Source of the DNA: Streptomyces sp. A012304
GTDB lineage: Bacteria > Actinomycetota > Actinomycetes > Streptomycetales > Streptomycetaceae
DNA: 43,253 nt
Reading direction: 5' to 3'
Assembly: GCF_026008495.1 (NCBI RefSeq)
Contig: NZ_BQUN01000022.1
Span: 1 to 43,253 of the forward strand
A program made the position numbers and the translations under genes. The notes below the pieces were generated by a model, which saw nothing but the letters and a program-made list of their open reading frames with translations, searched no databases and had not been told where the DNA came from. Of the stretch, positions 16,738-25,620 are shown one piece after another. Positions within the stretch are counted from its first letter, which is position 1, and each line of letters starts with the position of its first letter.

Positions 16738-19389
16738 TCAGCTGCGGCGCCGGGGTGGACCGGCAGGCCTCGTGGCCCTGCGAATGGCGCGCGGGGCCGT
16801 GGGCGGCGGCGGTGCCGGCGGGTCATCGCCCTTCCTGGGCAGGGGCGGTAGATTCAGCACGGGCGTGGAGATGGACGCCGGGTCCACCGCGGGACCGGTC
16901 GATGAGGAACCGGATCCCGAAGGTGCCGGGGCTGCGCCGGCGACCGGGGGAGCCGTGGCGGCCGCGCGTGTGCCGGGAGGGCTGGACGGCCGGGTCGCGC
17001 CTGCCATTGGCTGAGCCATCCCGAGCTGGGCGTTGGCTGCATGACGGCCGACGAACCGCGCGGCGGTCTGCACGTTCCGGCGGTACTCGTTGCCGAAGGC
17101 ACGGGCGCCGTCGACCTTCGCGGTGACCCGGGCACCAGCCCGGTTCTTCGCCGCGATCAGCTGCCCCTTGACCGCGTTGGCGCGCGCGGCGGTGGCGGTG
17201 CCGCCCCGCTTGGCGGCGGCGATTCCACGGGGAATCCCGACCGGGGCGCCCACGGTGGCGAGCGCGGCGACCTTGGTTGCCTTCCAGCCGAAGCGGGCGC
17301 TCGCGGCTGCGCCCTTGCTGGCCATGAGGGTGGCGCGTCCGCCGCGGGACTGGGACAGCTTGTTCGTGGCAGCCGCGGCGAGCCGGCGGCGCAGTGCCTG
17401 CTTGGCGGCGCCTTGGGCTGCGACCTTCGCGGCGGTGGCGGCACCGCCGGTGCCCACGGCCGCTGCGGTGTTGGCCGCCAGGCGGGCGGCAGAGCGCAGG
17501 CGGCCTCCGCGCTTTCCTCGCTGCGGCGGTCCCATCCACATCTGCTTGGCGCTGCGCCCGGCTCGGGAGAGCGGCTGGGTGACCTTGCGAGCCTCGCCGC
17601 GTGCCTCGCCGAACAGTTGCTTGATGCCGGGAGCGGTCTCGGCGTAGCGGCCGAACTGGTTGAAGACGCTCTGGCGGCTGCCGCCGACCCGGGCGTTGGC
17701 CAGACGGCGGTTGAGGTTGACGCTGACCTGCTTCGCCGTCTCCTTGATCTTCTTCTGGCCGACCAGCCCGGCGACCGCGGCCAGGTCGAGGCAGATGAAC
17801 TTGACCGCAAGGATCTCCCCGGTCTCCGCGTCGATTAGCGCGATGATCACGACGATGAAGATGGCGAGGAACAAGATCGCGAGGATGACGCCGAGGATCG
17901 CCTTGACGATCGCGGAGACCCAGCGCCAGAGCACTCCGCGGCCGCCGCCCGGCAGGATGCCGGCGGCCAGGGCCCAGTGCCCCTTCATCGCTTCGAACGC
18001 CAACCAGCCCTGCGAGACCAGGAAGGTACCGGTGACCAGCACCATGAGGACGGACACGATGATCGCGGCGAGCGCGACGAACGCGGCCGAGAAGGTCATG
18101 TCGGCCGACGCCTTCTTCGCATCCCCCTTCTCGACCTTGCAGACCTTGGTGAAGTGCTCGCCGGCGTTGGTGAGCTGGGCTGCGTAGGTGGCTTCACCCG
18201 TGGGGTTGATTCGGTTGGCCTCGAAGAAGTCGATGCCCATCTGCTCGAAGTTGTATTTGACCAGCGAGGCCTCGGCGAAGGCCTTCGAGCAGGCAGGATC
18301 CTTGAACGTCTTGCCGTAGAGCATGAGCTGGGTCGGCTTGACGATGAACGCGTCGACGAGGGCGTCGGTGATCGGTTTGGAGACCTTCTCCGGCTTGGCG
18401 TCTCCTTCGGGGTTCTGTGACAGCACGACTGCGCTCACCTCGAGCGACAGGTCTTTGGCCTTGCCGACCATCCCCTCGTCGCTCAGCAGCATGGTGGAGC
18501 CGCCGGGGGACGGCTGGTCGTGCGTACCCAGCAGGACCTGGGCAGGGGAAAGCAGCACCGTGGTGGCCACGGCGGCCACGACCAGTGACATGCCGGCCTC
18601 GGCGAAGCCGCGGCTGCGGTTCTTGAACAGGATGTGCCACGCCGCGTACAGGCCGGAGAAGAGCAGGAAGAGTCCCGGCAGACCGAGGCGGTTGATGACC
18701 TGGTCACGCAGGCTCGTGGCGATGTCGTCGGCGGGCTTGACGAGGATCTTGGCGAGGCCGAAGTTGAGCGCCCAGTCGATCAGCCAGCACGAGAAGCCGA
18801 TGAACCATTTGGCGATGCCCATGAAGAACTGCGCAAGCAGGTTCCAGATCTTCAGGTCAATGTCGTTCCAGTCGCCCGTGTCCGAATCCACGCTGTACGC
18901 GCTGATCGGGACGCCGTCCCTGTCCTTGACGTTGAACGGCTGCAGCAGCCCGTCGGAGGCGTCCTTGGGCGACTTGCTCAAGTCCTCGACCGGCCGGTTC
19001 TCATCGCCCGGCTGCGGCGCAGGCGGCGTCACGCCAGGCCGGGGCTCCATGGGGTTGTAGGAGTCCTCCGGCTCGGGCTTCGGCTTGGCTTCCGGCTTGT
19101 CGTCGTTGCCGCTGTCGTCGCCCCCCTTGCAGTACTTGTACTGGGCGCTGCCTTTGGGCAATTGGTCGCACGGATCCGGCTTGTCCTTGCCGGGCTCGGG
19201 CTTGGGCTTGTCCGGCTTCGGGGTCGGTTTGGTGTCCGGCGCGGTGGGCGCCGGTCCCGGCTGCGGATTGGGGACCGTGTCCGCGAACGCGACCGCGGCG
19301 GACAGGCCCAGCAGCAGTGCCAGGGGCACGGCTATCAGCCAGATCCGCAGGGCGCGGCCGCGCGGCGCGGCACGGGAGGCGGACTTCAT
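16738..19389 (-). CDS. VirB6/TrbL-like polytopic membrane protein with signal peptide
   Basis: 883-aa channel component. A signal sequence (LIAVPLALLLGLSAAVAFA, ending near residue 36) is followed by a Pro/Lys/Asp-rich outside region to about residue 175. Hydrophobic segments come next: FFMGIAKWFIGFSCWLIDWAL, LPGLFLLFSGLYAAWHILF, GMSLVVAAVATTVLL, FSAAFVALAAIIVSVLMVLV and AILGVILAILFLAIFIVVIIAL, a VirB6-type arrangement. The last 300 residues are an unusually long basic Ala/Arg-rich cytoplasmic tail ending in Pro-rich sequence. The ATG overlaps the stop of the VirB4 gene (ATGA, 19386-19389). The tail could touch DNA or the ATPases; that is inference. Confidence 0.82.
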   Translation of the reverse strand: MKSASRAAPRGRALRIWLIAVPLALLLGLSAAVAFADTVPNPQPGPAPTAPDTKPTPKPDKPKPEPGKDKPDPCDQLPKGSAQYKYCKGGDDSGNDDKPEAKPKPEPEDSYNPMEPRPGVTPPAPQPGDENRPVEDLSKSPKDASDGLLQPFNVKDRDGVPISAYSVDSDTGDWNDIDLKIWNLLAQFFMGIAKWFIGFSCWLIDWALNFGLAKILVKPADDIATSLRDQVINRLGLPGLFLLFSGLYAAWHILFKNRSRGFAEAGMSLVVAAVATTVLLSPAQVLLGTHDQPSPGGSTMLLSDEGMVGKAKDLSLEVSAVVLSQNPEGDAKPEKVSKPITDALVDAFIVKPTQLMLYGKTFKDPACSKAFAEASLVKYNFEQMGIDFFEANRINPTGEATYAAQLTNAGEHFTKVCKVEKGDAKKASADMTFSAAFVALAAIIVSVLMVLVTGTFLVSQGWLAFEAMKGHWALAAGILPGGGRGVLWRWVSAIVKAILGVILAILFLAIFIVVIIALIDAETGEILAVKFICLDLAAVAGLVGQKKIKETAKQVSVNLNRRLANARVGGSRQSVFNQFGRYAETAPGIKQLFGEARGEARKVTQPLSRAGRSAKQMWMGPPQRGKRGGRLRSAARLAANTAAAVGTGGAATAAKVAAQGAAKQALRRRLAAAATNKLSQSRGGRATLMASKGAAASARFGWKATKVAALATVGAPVGIPRGIAAAKRGGTATAARANAVKGQLIAAKNRAGARVTAKVDGARAFGNEYRRNVQTAARFVGRHAANAQLGMAQPMAGATRPSSPPGTRAAATAPPVAGAAPAPSGSGSSSTGPAVDPASISTPVLNLPPLPRKGDDPPAPPPPTAPRAIRRATRPAGPPRRRS

Positions 19390-21983
19390 GCCAGTGCCCC
19401 TTCGATGGGCACATCGACGGCCGGCTCGTCCTCATCCATCTGCCCCGGAGTGGTGTGGATGGCGTCGGCGGCTTCGTCGTCGGCCGGGATGAGCACCTTG
19501 ATGCCGCCGATGCGCCGGCGCAGGTCGCGGTACAGGCCCTCGCCGGCGCGCAGGCTGCGCTCGGCGTCGGACACGTTGAGAGGGCTCAGGTTCTCCGTGA
19601 TCAGCTTGATCATCTCGTCGTCGGCGGGGTCGAGGTCGATAAACTCGAGGCAGCGGGCGGCGAGGGTCTTGCTGCGGTGGCGGAAGACGAAGATGTGGCT
19701 GAGCAGGGCGCGGATTTTGTCGCCGATCTCGCTCTTCGGCCCGATGTCGTACGGGTCGTGGCTGCCCGCGTAAACCCCGGCGTTGTGCTTGCGGCCGTCG
19801 GCGATGATCTCGAGCAGGAGGTTGGAGCCCTCGGCGGATGCGGTGAGCCACCAGCATTCGTCAAGGAACACCCCGGTGAACTCGGCCGGGTTGGAGAAGG
19901 CGACCTCGCGGCACAGCGCGGTGATCAGGTACATCAGGCGCCAGCCGAAACGTGTCTCCACCTCCAGGCTGCGCAGGCGGTGCTCGTCGAGTTCCTCCTT
20001 GCGCGGCAGGGCGAGGCGGTCGACGGCGAACACGATCGAGTCGGCGTTGCTGATCCTGACGACCGGCAGCTTCGGATCGAAGATCGTGCGGCCCAAGTCC
20101 TTCTTGGCCAGGGCCCGCATCTTGCGGACGAGCTCGGAGGCCGCGGCGCGCACGGCTATGTCGTTCGGCTCGTCCGGGTCCGGAGTCTTGGCACGCAGGC
20201 CGAGGTTGGTGATGAGCGAGGTCATCGACGGGTTGGGGCCCAGGCGCGTGGTCTCGATGGCCTCGGCGAGCGTGACGCCTTCGACCGACATGCTGGCGAT
20301 GTCGAGCAGGGGGGTGAGGAAGGACTCGCAGTAGCGGGCCGCGCGCGGGCCGCGGAAGACCCGCAGCGGGTCGAGGGAGACGCCGGCAGTCTCGTCGACG
20401 CGGATGATCTGTGTCTCGCCCGGGCAGGCCAGGGCGAAGCGGCTCCATTCCTGCTGCGGGGTGCGGTCGATCACCAGGGCGCGGCCGCGGCTTCGGGCCT
20501 GGCCTACTCGGTGCCCGGTGGACAGGATCGAGTACATCGCGGTCTTGAGGGCGACACTCTTGCCGGAGCCGAGCTCGCCCACGAACGCGGCGCTCGCGCT
20601 GGCGTTGACGCGCGGGCCGTGGCTGAAGTCGATGAGGACAGGGCGTACGCCGCCGCCGGACAGCTGCAGGCCGAACAGGGAGCCGGTGTCGTCGCCGAGG
20701 TTGGCGCCGCTGAACGGCATCGCCATGGCGAAGTCCCTGGCCAGCAGGTACTGGGTGAAGTCGAGGAGTGGCCGGGGCGTCTTGGTGCCGGGCAGCATCG
20801 CGTGGAAGAGCGGCACCTGGTCGCCGACGGGTCGGGTGAGGGTGTAGTCGTTGCCGCCGAAGTGGTGCTGCAGGGAGGCCGCGCGTTCGTTGGCCTCTTC
20901 CGGGGTGGCGCCCCACACGCAGGTGACGACGGAAGCGCGGATCTCGACCTCGGTGGCCGAGGAGGTCAGCCGGTCGCGGTACTCGTCCAGAGCGAAGGCG
21001 GCCTTGTCCAGACTCGCGGGAACGCCGGCGGTCTCGCCGTCGTACTCGCCGCGCTGGTGGGCCAGTTCGCGCTGCTGCCTGCGGGACTTCGGCTCGGCCT
21101 TCGAGCCGGCCTCGATGTTCAGGCGGACCGCCCAGTCGACCGGGAAACCGAAATCGTCCAGGGCGGCCAGGTATTCCGAGCCGGGGAACCGGAAGCTCTC
21201 GGGCATCTCGGCCAGGACGCTGAAAGCCTGGTAGCTGCTGCCGTGTTCGGTGGTCACCTTGGCGTACCGGCGGGCGAAGGGGTTGGAGGGGCCCTTACGG
21301 CGCTGGCCGCCGCGGCCGCCCTCGTCGAGAACGACCTGGGTGTGGGCGGCGATGGTGTGCCCCCGGCCGCGCAGGCCGCGGGGTGTTCCCTCTTCGGGGA
21401 ACAGCGGCTCGTCCAGGCCGCGCCGTGCCGCGTGTCCGTAGATCCACAGGATCTCGGCCTCGGTGGCGGCCTTGAGCTTGATGCCGGCCGGCCACGAGGC
21501 GGCGAGGCGGTTGGCCTGGAGCAGGCGCTTGGCTTCCTCGGCCGCGGAGATGGGCGGGCTCGGCAGGCCGAGCGCGGCCATGAGCTCGACCTGGGCGGAG
21601 GAAGCAACAGCCTTGGCGGTTTGCTTGAGGTCCAGGTGCGGCAGGGGTATCGCCAGGAAGTCGACACGCCCCGTGAGCTCGAGCCCGTCGAGCTGGTCGA
21701 GGACCTTCAGGGAGAGGTCGACGTACTCCGGGCTCTTGTCCCAGTCGACGCCGGCGGTCATGCGCTTGACGACGGAGGCCGCGTCGACCTGCGGGCACAG
21801 GCTCAGGAGCAGGGCCTCGCCGCGCAACGCCTTGAAGAGCGCCTCGAGCGCGTCGAGGCGCTCCCTCTTGGTGGCTTTCGAGCCGTGGGTGTAGTTCTCG
21901 CTGTCGACCTTCCACACGCCCCACGTGGCGGCGTTGGTCGTCCAGATGAGGTGGCCGCTGATGTGCCGGACGGGGAGACGCAT
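19386..21983 (-). CDS. VirB4-like conjugation ATPase
   Basis: 865-aa ATPase that would power assembly or operation of the type IV secretion-like channel. Walker A is FVGELGSGKSVALK near residue 466, Walker B GVFLDECWWL near 704; between them are MAMPFSGANLGDD and LVIDRTPQQEWSRF, and after them AGSHDPYDIGPKSEIGDKI and FRHRSKTLAARCLEF, all in VirB4-like order. The N-terminal half (LIWTTNAATWGVWKV, VTTEHGSSYQAFSVLAEMP) matches the usual VirB4 membrane-interacting domain. AAGGA lies upstream of the ATG. A 1282-codon open frame on the opposite strand is an artefact of GC-rich codons. Confidence 0.92.
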   Translation of the reverse strand: MRLPVRHISGHLIWTTNAATWGVWKVDSENYTHGSKATKRERLDALEALFKALRGEALLLSLCPQVDAASVVKRMTAGVDWDKSPEYVDLSLKVLDQLDGLELTGRVDFLAIPLPHLDLKQTAKAVASSAQVELMAALGLPSPPISAAEEAKRLLQANRLAASWPAGIKLKAATEAEILWIYGHAARRGLDEPLFPEEGTPRGLRGRGHTIAAHTQVVLDEGGRGGQRRKGPSNPFARRYAKVTTEHGSSYQAFSVLAEMPESFRFPGSEYLAALDDFGFPVDWAVRLNIEAGSKAEPKSRRQQRELAHQRGEYDGETAGVPASLDKAAFALDEYRDRLTSSATEVEIRASVVTCVWGATPEEANERAASLQHHFGGNDYTLTRPVGDQVPLFHAMLPGTKTPRPLLDFTQYLLARDFAMAMPFSGANLGDDTGSLFGLQLSGGGVRPVLIDFSHGPRVNASASAAFVGELGSGKSVALKTAMYSILSTGHRVGQARSRGRALVIDRTPQQEWSRFALACPGETQIIRVDETAGVSLDPLRVFRGPRAARYCESFLTPLLDIASMSVEGVTLAEAIETTRLGPNPSMTSLITNLGLRAKTPDPDEPNDIAVRAAASELVRKMRALAKKDLGRTIFDPKLPVVRISNADSIVFAVDRLALPRKEELDEHRLRSLEVETRFGWRLMYLITALCREVAFSNPAEFTGVFLDECWWLTASAEGSNLLLEIIADGRKHNAGVYAGSHDPYDIGPKSEIGDKIRALLSHIFVFRHRSKTLAARCLEFIDLDPADDEMIKLITENLSPLNVSDAERSLRAGEGLYRDLRRRIGGIKVLIPADDEAADAIHTTPGQMDEDEPAVDVPIEGALA

Positions 21984-22025
21984 GGGGAAGTCCTTCGTGA
22001 ACAGGGCGCGCGCGGGGCGGCGGCG

Positions 22026-22637
22026 CTAGGAACGGGAGTTCTGGTCCTCGATCGAGGCGAGGAGGCTCTGCAGCTGGCTGCGTCCGCCGGTGCGCGGCGC
22101 CACCGTGCGCGCGGAGGTGGCCGGCGCGGTGGGCGTGGCGATCGGCGCGGAGCCGGTCGTCCGACGCGCAGGCCGTGTCGGTCCCGCGGCGCGCGGGGCC
22201 CGTGCCGGCGCGACGGCAACGGGTTCGTCGGTGGGCCGGCTGGTGACGCGGACGGTGCAGGTCGTGCGTGTCAGATGGGGGCGGGACTGCCGCTGCGGGC
22301 GGCCGGCGAGCCGCCCGCCCGCCGGCGCCGAGGCGTAGATGAGCAGGGACCGCAGCGCGCGCGCCGGGTCCCGGCCGTCGATCCTCGCGTAGCGCAGCAC
22401 CCAGGCCAGCCCCCACGGGAGCGCGATCATGATCAGGATGTTCGCGAGACCGAAGTGGGCCCACAGTGCCTGCGTCAGGGCCAGGGAGCCGAAGACGACG
22501 ACCATGGTGACGATCTGGGTGATCGTGTACGGGCCACCCGGGATCCGTCCGGCGCCCGGGAGTTTGCCGATGACGAGCGGGTGCTTGCGGGCGCGGGTGT
22601 AGGAATGCCCGATGAGGTCTTCCTCGGACGCACTCAC
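22026..22637 (-). CDS. TcpE/VirB3-like membrane protein
   Basis: 203-aa protein. The first half has the TcpE-like pattern SYTRARKHPLVIGKLPG followed by two membrane helices (IVTMVVVFGSLALTQALWAHF and ILIMIALPWGLAWVLRYA) and RDPARALRSLLIY. The second half is a disordered Arg/Pro/Thr/Ala tail that is not part of the family. It sits just before virB4, the usual place for VirB3/PrgI/TcpE proteins, and its GTG overlaps the stop of the preceding gene (GTGA, 22634-22637). In the Tcp systems TcpE is an inner-membrane scaffold partner of the ATPase. Confidence 0.72.
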   Translation of the reverse strand: MSASEEDLIGHSYTRARKHPLVIGKLPGAGRIPGGPYTITQIVTMVVVFGSLALTQALWAHFGLANILIMIALPWGLAWVLRYARIDGRDPARALRSLLIYASAPAGGRLAGRPQRQSRPHLTRTTCTVRVTSRPTDEPVAVAPARAPRAAGPTRPARRTTGSAPIATPTAPATSARTVAPRTGGRSQLQSLLASIEDQNSRS

Positions 22638-22957
22638 AGCAGCGCCCTGACGTCACCGGTCCCGGGACCGGGCACCTGCACGGAGGCGCCGGCAGTGTCC
22701 TCGATCTCCGAGCCGACCTTGGTCTGCAGCGACGGCAGGTTGGCGATGCCCCACATCACGAGGGCGCCCAGGAGGAACGCGACGAGCGTGGCCACCCAGG
22801 ACTTGGTCCTCCAGTACGCCATCGCGACGGCGGCGAGCACCATCACACCCACGACCAGCTTGATGAGCGTGCCGATCTGGTTGGTCTTGAGGGTGGCCCA
22901 GTCGAGCAGGTCGCCGGCGAGGACGACGGTGTTGGGGTCAGCGGTCAGCGTGTGCAT
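22634..22957 (-). CDS. Small two-helix membrane protein, VirB2-like
   Basis: 107-aa protein with two membrane helices, LIKLVVGVMVLAAVAMAYW (about 32-50) and VATLVAFLLGALVMWGIANL (about 55-74), a short linker with WRTKSW, and a polar C-terminus. Size, topology and position directly before the TcpE/VirB3-like and VirB4 genes fit a VirB2/TrbC-type or TcpD-like component. There is no obvious cleavable pilin leader, so pilin function is uncertain. AGAGGAA lies upstream of the ATG. Confidence 0.7.
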   Translation of the reverse strand: MHTLTADPNTVVLAGDLLDWATLKTNQIGTLIKLVVGVMVLAAVAMAYWRTKSWVATLVAFLLGALVMWGIANLPSLQTKVGSEIEDTAGASVQVPGPGTGDVRALL

Positions 22958-22989
22958 GAACGATTCCTCTTTCGGTCGTGGCGACGTGG

Positions 22990-24099
22990 TCAGCTGCCGG
23001 ACGGCGGCGCGGAACCGCCGGGCGTGGAGGGAGCCGAAGGGGCGGAGGGCGCCGCCGAGTTCGGTGCGCTGGACGGCTTGCTCGTCGCGGCGGTGGCCGG
23101 TGCGTCGTCGAGGGAGGAGACCTCCCAGCGCCCGGCGCGCGCGGTCAGGCCGAGCGCGTAGGTGAGGGGGAAGGTGTTGCCGTCCGCGTCGGTGGCGTCG
23201 ATGGAGACCAGCAGGCGCCTGCGGACGCCGTCGCCGGGCACCTTCGTGCCGGCGTTGTCCTCGGAGTTGTCCTGGACGCTGGTGAGCTTGATCGAGGTGT
23301 AGGGGGTCGGCACCACGGGGGAGAGGTGGACACCGGGGGACGTGTAGCGGTCGAGCTCGCCCTGGCCGGCGACGTACGCCTTCAGGAACGAGGCCGCGGT
23401 GTCGGACGCGGGGTCGGAGCTCCCGCTCCCGCGTGAGGTGGGATATCCGAGGTCACCGGGCTTGAGCGCGGCCGGCGCCGCGACCTGCGCCGGCAAGGAC
23501 ACCGCGGTGTACGCGCTGGTGTCGTCGGAGCCGGTCGACTGCACGCCGACCCGGAAGTACTGCACGCCGGCGTCCGTGTAGCCGCCCTTCTTGGACTTCG
23601 CCGCGACGTTGACCGCCACGGTGACGCTCCAGTAGCCGGGGGAGACCTCGCGGGCGTCCATCGCCTGGGTCCGCAGGGCACTTCGAGTCCCGGCCGGGTG
23701 GGTGAGGGCCACGCTGCCCGAGTAGTACGGGGCCAGGTTCTGCTCCGTCCCCTCTCCCGCTTCCAGGTAGGCGCCTACGAACAACTGCGCGAACCCGGCC
23801 GGGCCGGTGGAGGCGCTCGACTTGACCGCGGGCGTCGCCTTGGCCGCGCTCTGGGCAGGCGCCGACGAGCCGAACAGGGCCATGACCCCGATCAGCGGGC
23901 CGGAGGCGATCAGCGCCCAGGCGCCTGCCCGGGCCAGCCGCGTCAGACCGGCGAGCCCGGCCGTACCGGTCTTCCACCCGATGGACTGCTGCTCGTCGAC
24001 GTCGTCCTGCTCGGTCTGGGCCGGCTCGCTGGTCTCGGCGACCGAGTCCTCGGGCCAGTCCTGCTGCTCGCGACGAGCTTTGCGCCGTGCCCGCTTCAC
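22990..24099 (-). CDS. TcpC-family conjugation protein (VirB8-like)
   Basis: 369-aa bitopic protein. A charged cytoplasmic N-terminus (KRARRKARREQQDW, then acidic) is followed by one helix at about residues 60-80 (GAWALIASGPLIGVMALF) and two extracytoplasmic domains. Features of the TcpC family are GFAQLFVGAYLEAGEG, YWSVTVAVNVAA and, in the second domain, ASFLKAYVAGQGELDRYTSPG. TcpC forms a trimer of NTF2-like domains and is required for conjugation of pCW3-type plasmids. The C-terminal 40 residues are Ser/Pro-rich. Its GTG overlaps the stop of the preceding gene (GTGA at 24096-24099). Confidence 0.85.
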   Translation of the reverse strand: MKRARRKARREQQDWPEDSVAETSEPAQTEQDDVDEQQSIGWKTGTAGLAGLTRLARAGAWALIASGPLIGVMALFGSSAPAQSAAKATPAVKSSASTGPAGFAQLFVGAYLEAGEGTEQNLAPYYSGSVALTHPAGTRSALRTQAMDAREVSPGYWSVTVAVNVAAKSKKGGYTDAGVQYFRVGVQSTGSDDTSAYTAVSLPAQVAAPAALKPGDLGYPTSRGSGSSDPASDTAASFLKAYVAGQGELDRYTSPGVHLSPVVPTPYTSIKLTSVQDNSEDNAGTKVPGDGVRRRLLVSIDATDADGNTFPLTYALGLTARAGRWEVSSLDDAPATAATSKPSSAPNSAAPSAPSAPSTPGGSAPPSGS

Positions 24100-24377
24100 G
24101 ACACGCTCCGCTGGGCCTGGGCCGTCAGGAGCTCGGCGATGCGGGACTTCAGCTGCTCGGGGGTGCGCGCCTTGAGCGACTCCCAGGACTGGAGGGCGGG
24201 TTCCGAGTCGTTGTCGAGGAACTGGCGCATCTGCTCGTGCACCGTCCGGTCGAGGGGGTCCCGCACCAACGCGGTCCCCAGGCGGGTCGCGGTGATGCGA
24301 GCGGAGGCCACGCGGGTCTCGTCCTCATCGGCCAGAGGACCGGAGCGGGCGGGACCGGTGAAGGGGGCGGCAGCCAT
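24096..24377 (-). CDS. Small unknown protein, first gene of the transfer operon
   Basis: 93-aa soluble, helical protein without a family I recognise. The C-terminal half (VHEQMRQFLDNDSEPALQSW, then LKARTPEQLKSRIAELL) is probably all alpha. GGGAGTA lies a few bases upstream of the ATG. It is translationally coupled to the tcpC-like gene and is preceded by the shared 31-bp motif at 24439-24469, so it is likely the first gene expressed when the transfer operon is switched on. Confidence 0.7.
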   Translation of the reverse strand: MAAAPFTGPARSGPLADEDETRVASARITATRLGTALVRDPLDRTVHEQMRQFLDNDSEPALQSWESLKARTPEQLKSRIAELLTAQAQRSVS

Positions 24378-24438
24378 GGAGTACTCCCGTGAAATCGGTG
24401 GTCAGAGTGGGGAAGAGGGCCGTACGCGGATCACCCGT

Positions 24439-24469
24439 AGAGGTGTGGTTTCGGCCCGCCGTGTGACAG
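24439..24469 (-). promoter_or_regulatory. 31-bp promoter-like motif, copy B
   Basis: Minus strand begins TGTCACACGG and ends CCTCTA, matching copy A (11888-11918) at 27 of 31 positions with no gaps. It lies 62 bases upstream of the first gene of the type IV secretion operon and 16 bases beyond the stop of the sigma-like gene. It probably drives the transfer operon independently of the sigma-like gene. Confidence 0.6.
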
Positions 24470-24485
24470 AGGAGGGCGGAAAACT

Positions 24486-25421
24486 TCAGGCGGCCGACCG
24501 CCGCGTCTGAAGCGCCGCCTCGCGCAGCGGGCGGACGGCACGGCTGGCCCGCTGACGCAGGCGCGCGCCTTCACTGCCCATCGACCGCCGGGTACGGGGG
24601 GTGCGCTCGGGGGTGGCGGCGGAATCGAGGTAGTAGCTCGCGATCCGCTGCGCGTCGGAGATCTTCAGCGCCTGGATGTCGACCGCCCACATCACCAGGG
24701 AGAGCAGTTCGGCGCGGGGGTCGTCGGAGCTGAGCTCCGGCTCGTCGCGGCTGACGATCTCCAGCTCGACCGCGCGCACCAGGCAGTCGGCCAGTTGCGC
24801 CTGCGTCGCCGGGTCGGGACCGCCGGATGGCAGCAGTGCTGCGGCCCGGTCGCCGGCGAGCGGCAGCAGCGTGTCCCCTATCTCCTGCAGCACCGAGCGG
24901 TTGTCGTAGTCGGCGGCCAGGGTCTTCTGCGCCAGGACGAGCGTGTCCATCGCGATGTTCGCGAAGACGCCCCGCGGCCGTCGCTCGAGCGGGTAGGTGC
25001 CCACGACCTCGAACAGCGCGCTGAACATCGACGAGACGATGTCGTCCCATCGGATCCCGTCACGCTGCTGCGACTTGGCCATCGACACGGCCTTGGGCAG
25101 CATCACGCGCGCAGCGGTGCACCAGGCGAGGTCGCGGTCGGACCCCGATTCCTGGACCCGCTGCAACAGGAAGAGCATCGCCTGGTCGTGCTGCTCCCAG
25201 GCACCACGACGGAAGAGACCGGTGATCCGGTCCACCACGTCCTGCGGGGTGCGAGCGCCCTCGAACGGGAGGTGTTCGTCCGACCAGTGCGCGACGGCGT
25301 CGCCGGCGCGGGTGCTTTCGCACAGGACCGCCCAGTCGCGGTTCAGGCTCCGCAGGGTGCTGGAGCCCTCGTCAGTAGCCGAGGCGGACAGAGAGCTGAG
25401 GGTGTTGGTGATGTGCGACAT
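24486..25421 (-). CDS. Sigma-factor-like regulator
   Basis: 311-aa protein that resembles, at low similarity, a sigma-70-type factor. The middle (RDLAWCTAARVMLPKAVSMA, then WDDIVSSMFSALFEVVGTYPLERRPRGVFANIAMDTL, given here by position about residues 105-160) has the layout of region 2. The C-terminal part (ISDAQRIASYYLDS, then RRSMGSEGARLRQRASRAVRPLREAAL near 270-305) fits a region 4 helix-turn-helix. The start at 25421 has GAAGGACGG upstream; an earlier in-frame codon lacks one. It sits next to copy B of the promoter-like motif, so it may direct RNA polymerase to the two transfer operons. It could instead be a DNA-binding protein of another type. Confidence 0.5.
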   Translation of the reverse strand: MSHITNTLSSLSASATDEGSSTLRSLNRDWAVLCESTRAGDAVAHWSDEHLPFEGARTPQDVVDRITGLFRRGAWEQHDQAMLFLLQRVQESGSDRDLAWCTAARVMLPKAVSMAKSQQRDGIRWDDIVSSMFSALFEVVGTYPLERRPRGVFANIAMDTLVLAQKTLAADYDNRSVLQEIGDTLLPLAGDRAAALLPSGGPDPATQAQLADCLVRAVELEIVSRDEPELSSDDPRAELLSLVMWAVDIQALKISDAQRIASYYLDSAATPERTPRTRRSMGSEGARLRQRASRAVRPLREAALQTRRSAA

Positions 25422-25565
25422 CCGTGACCGTCCTTCGTCATCCGGTGGGGATGCCGCTGACGATCTTTTGACCCCCCTTGTCCGCGGTCTGACCACGTGG
25501 GGCGGCGAGGACTGTCAAGGAGAAACACGTCGAATCGCGCTCTGCGGCGACGCGGGCTGCACACC

Positions 25566-25620
25566 TGGACAAGGGGTGCGCACGAGGTGCGCGTGCCGGT
25601 GCGCGCACCTGGACAAGGGG
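25566..25620 (+). repeat. Origin repeats, pair 1 (TGGACAAGGGG)
   Basis: Two identical copies of TGGACAAGGGG at 25566-25576 and 25610-25620, 44 bases apart (about four helical turns), both followed by GTGCGC. An inverted, slightly shorter copy CCCCTTGTCC lies at 25474-25483. Confidence 0.7.

Noticed and set aside
19317..23165. Open frame of 1282 codons on the plus strand opposite the VirB4 and neighbouring genes
   Set aside because: The minus-strand frame has clear VirB4 motifs and GC-rich third positions; long antisense frames are a routine by-product of such codon use.
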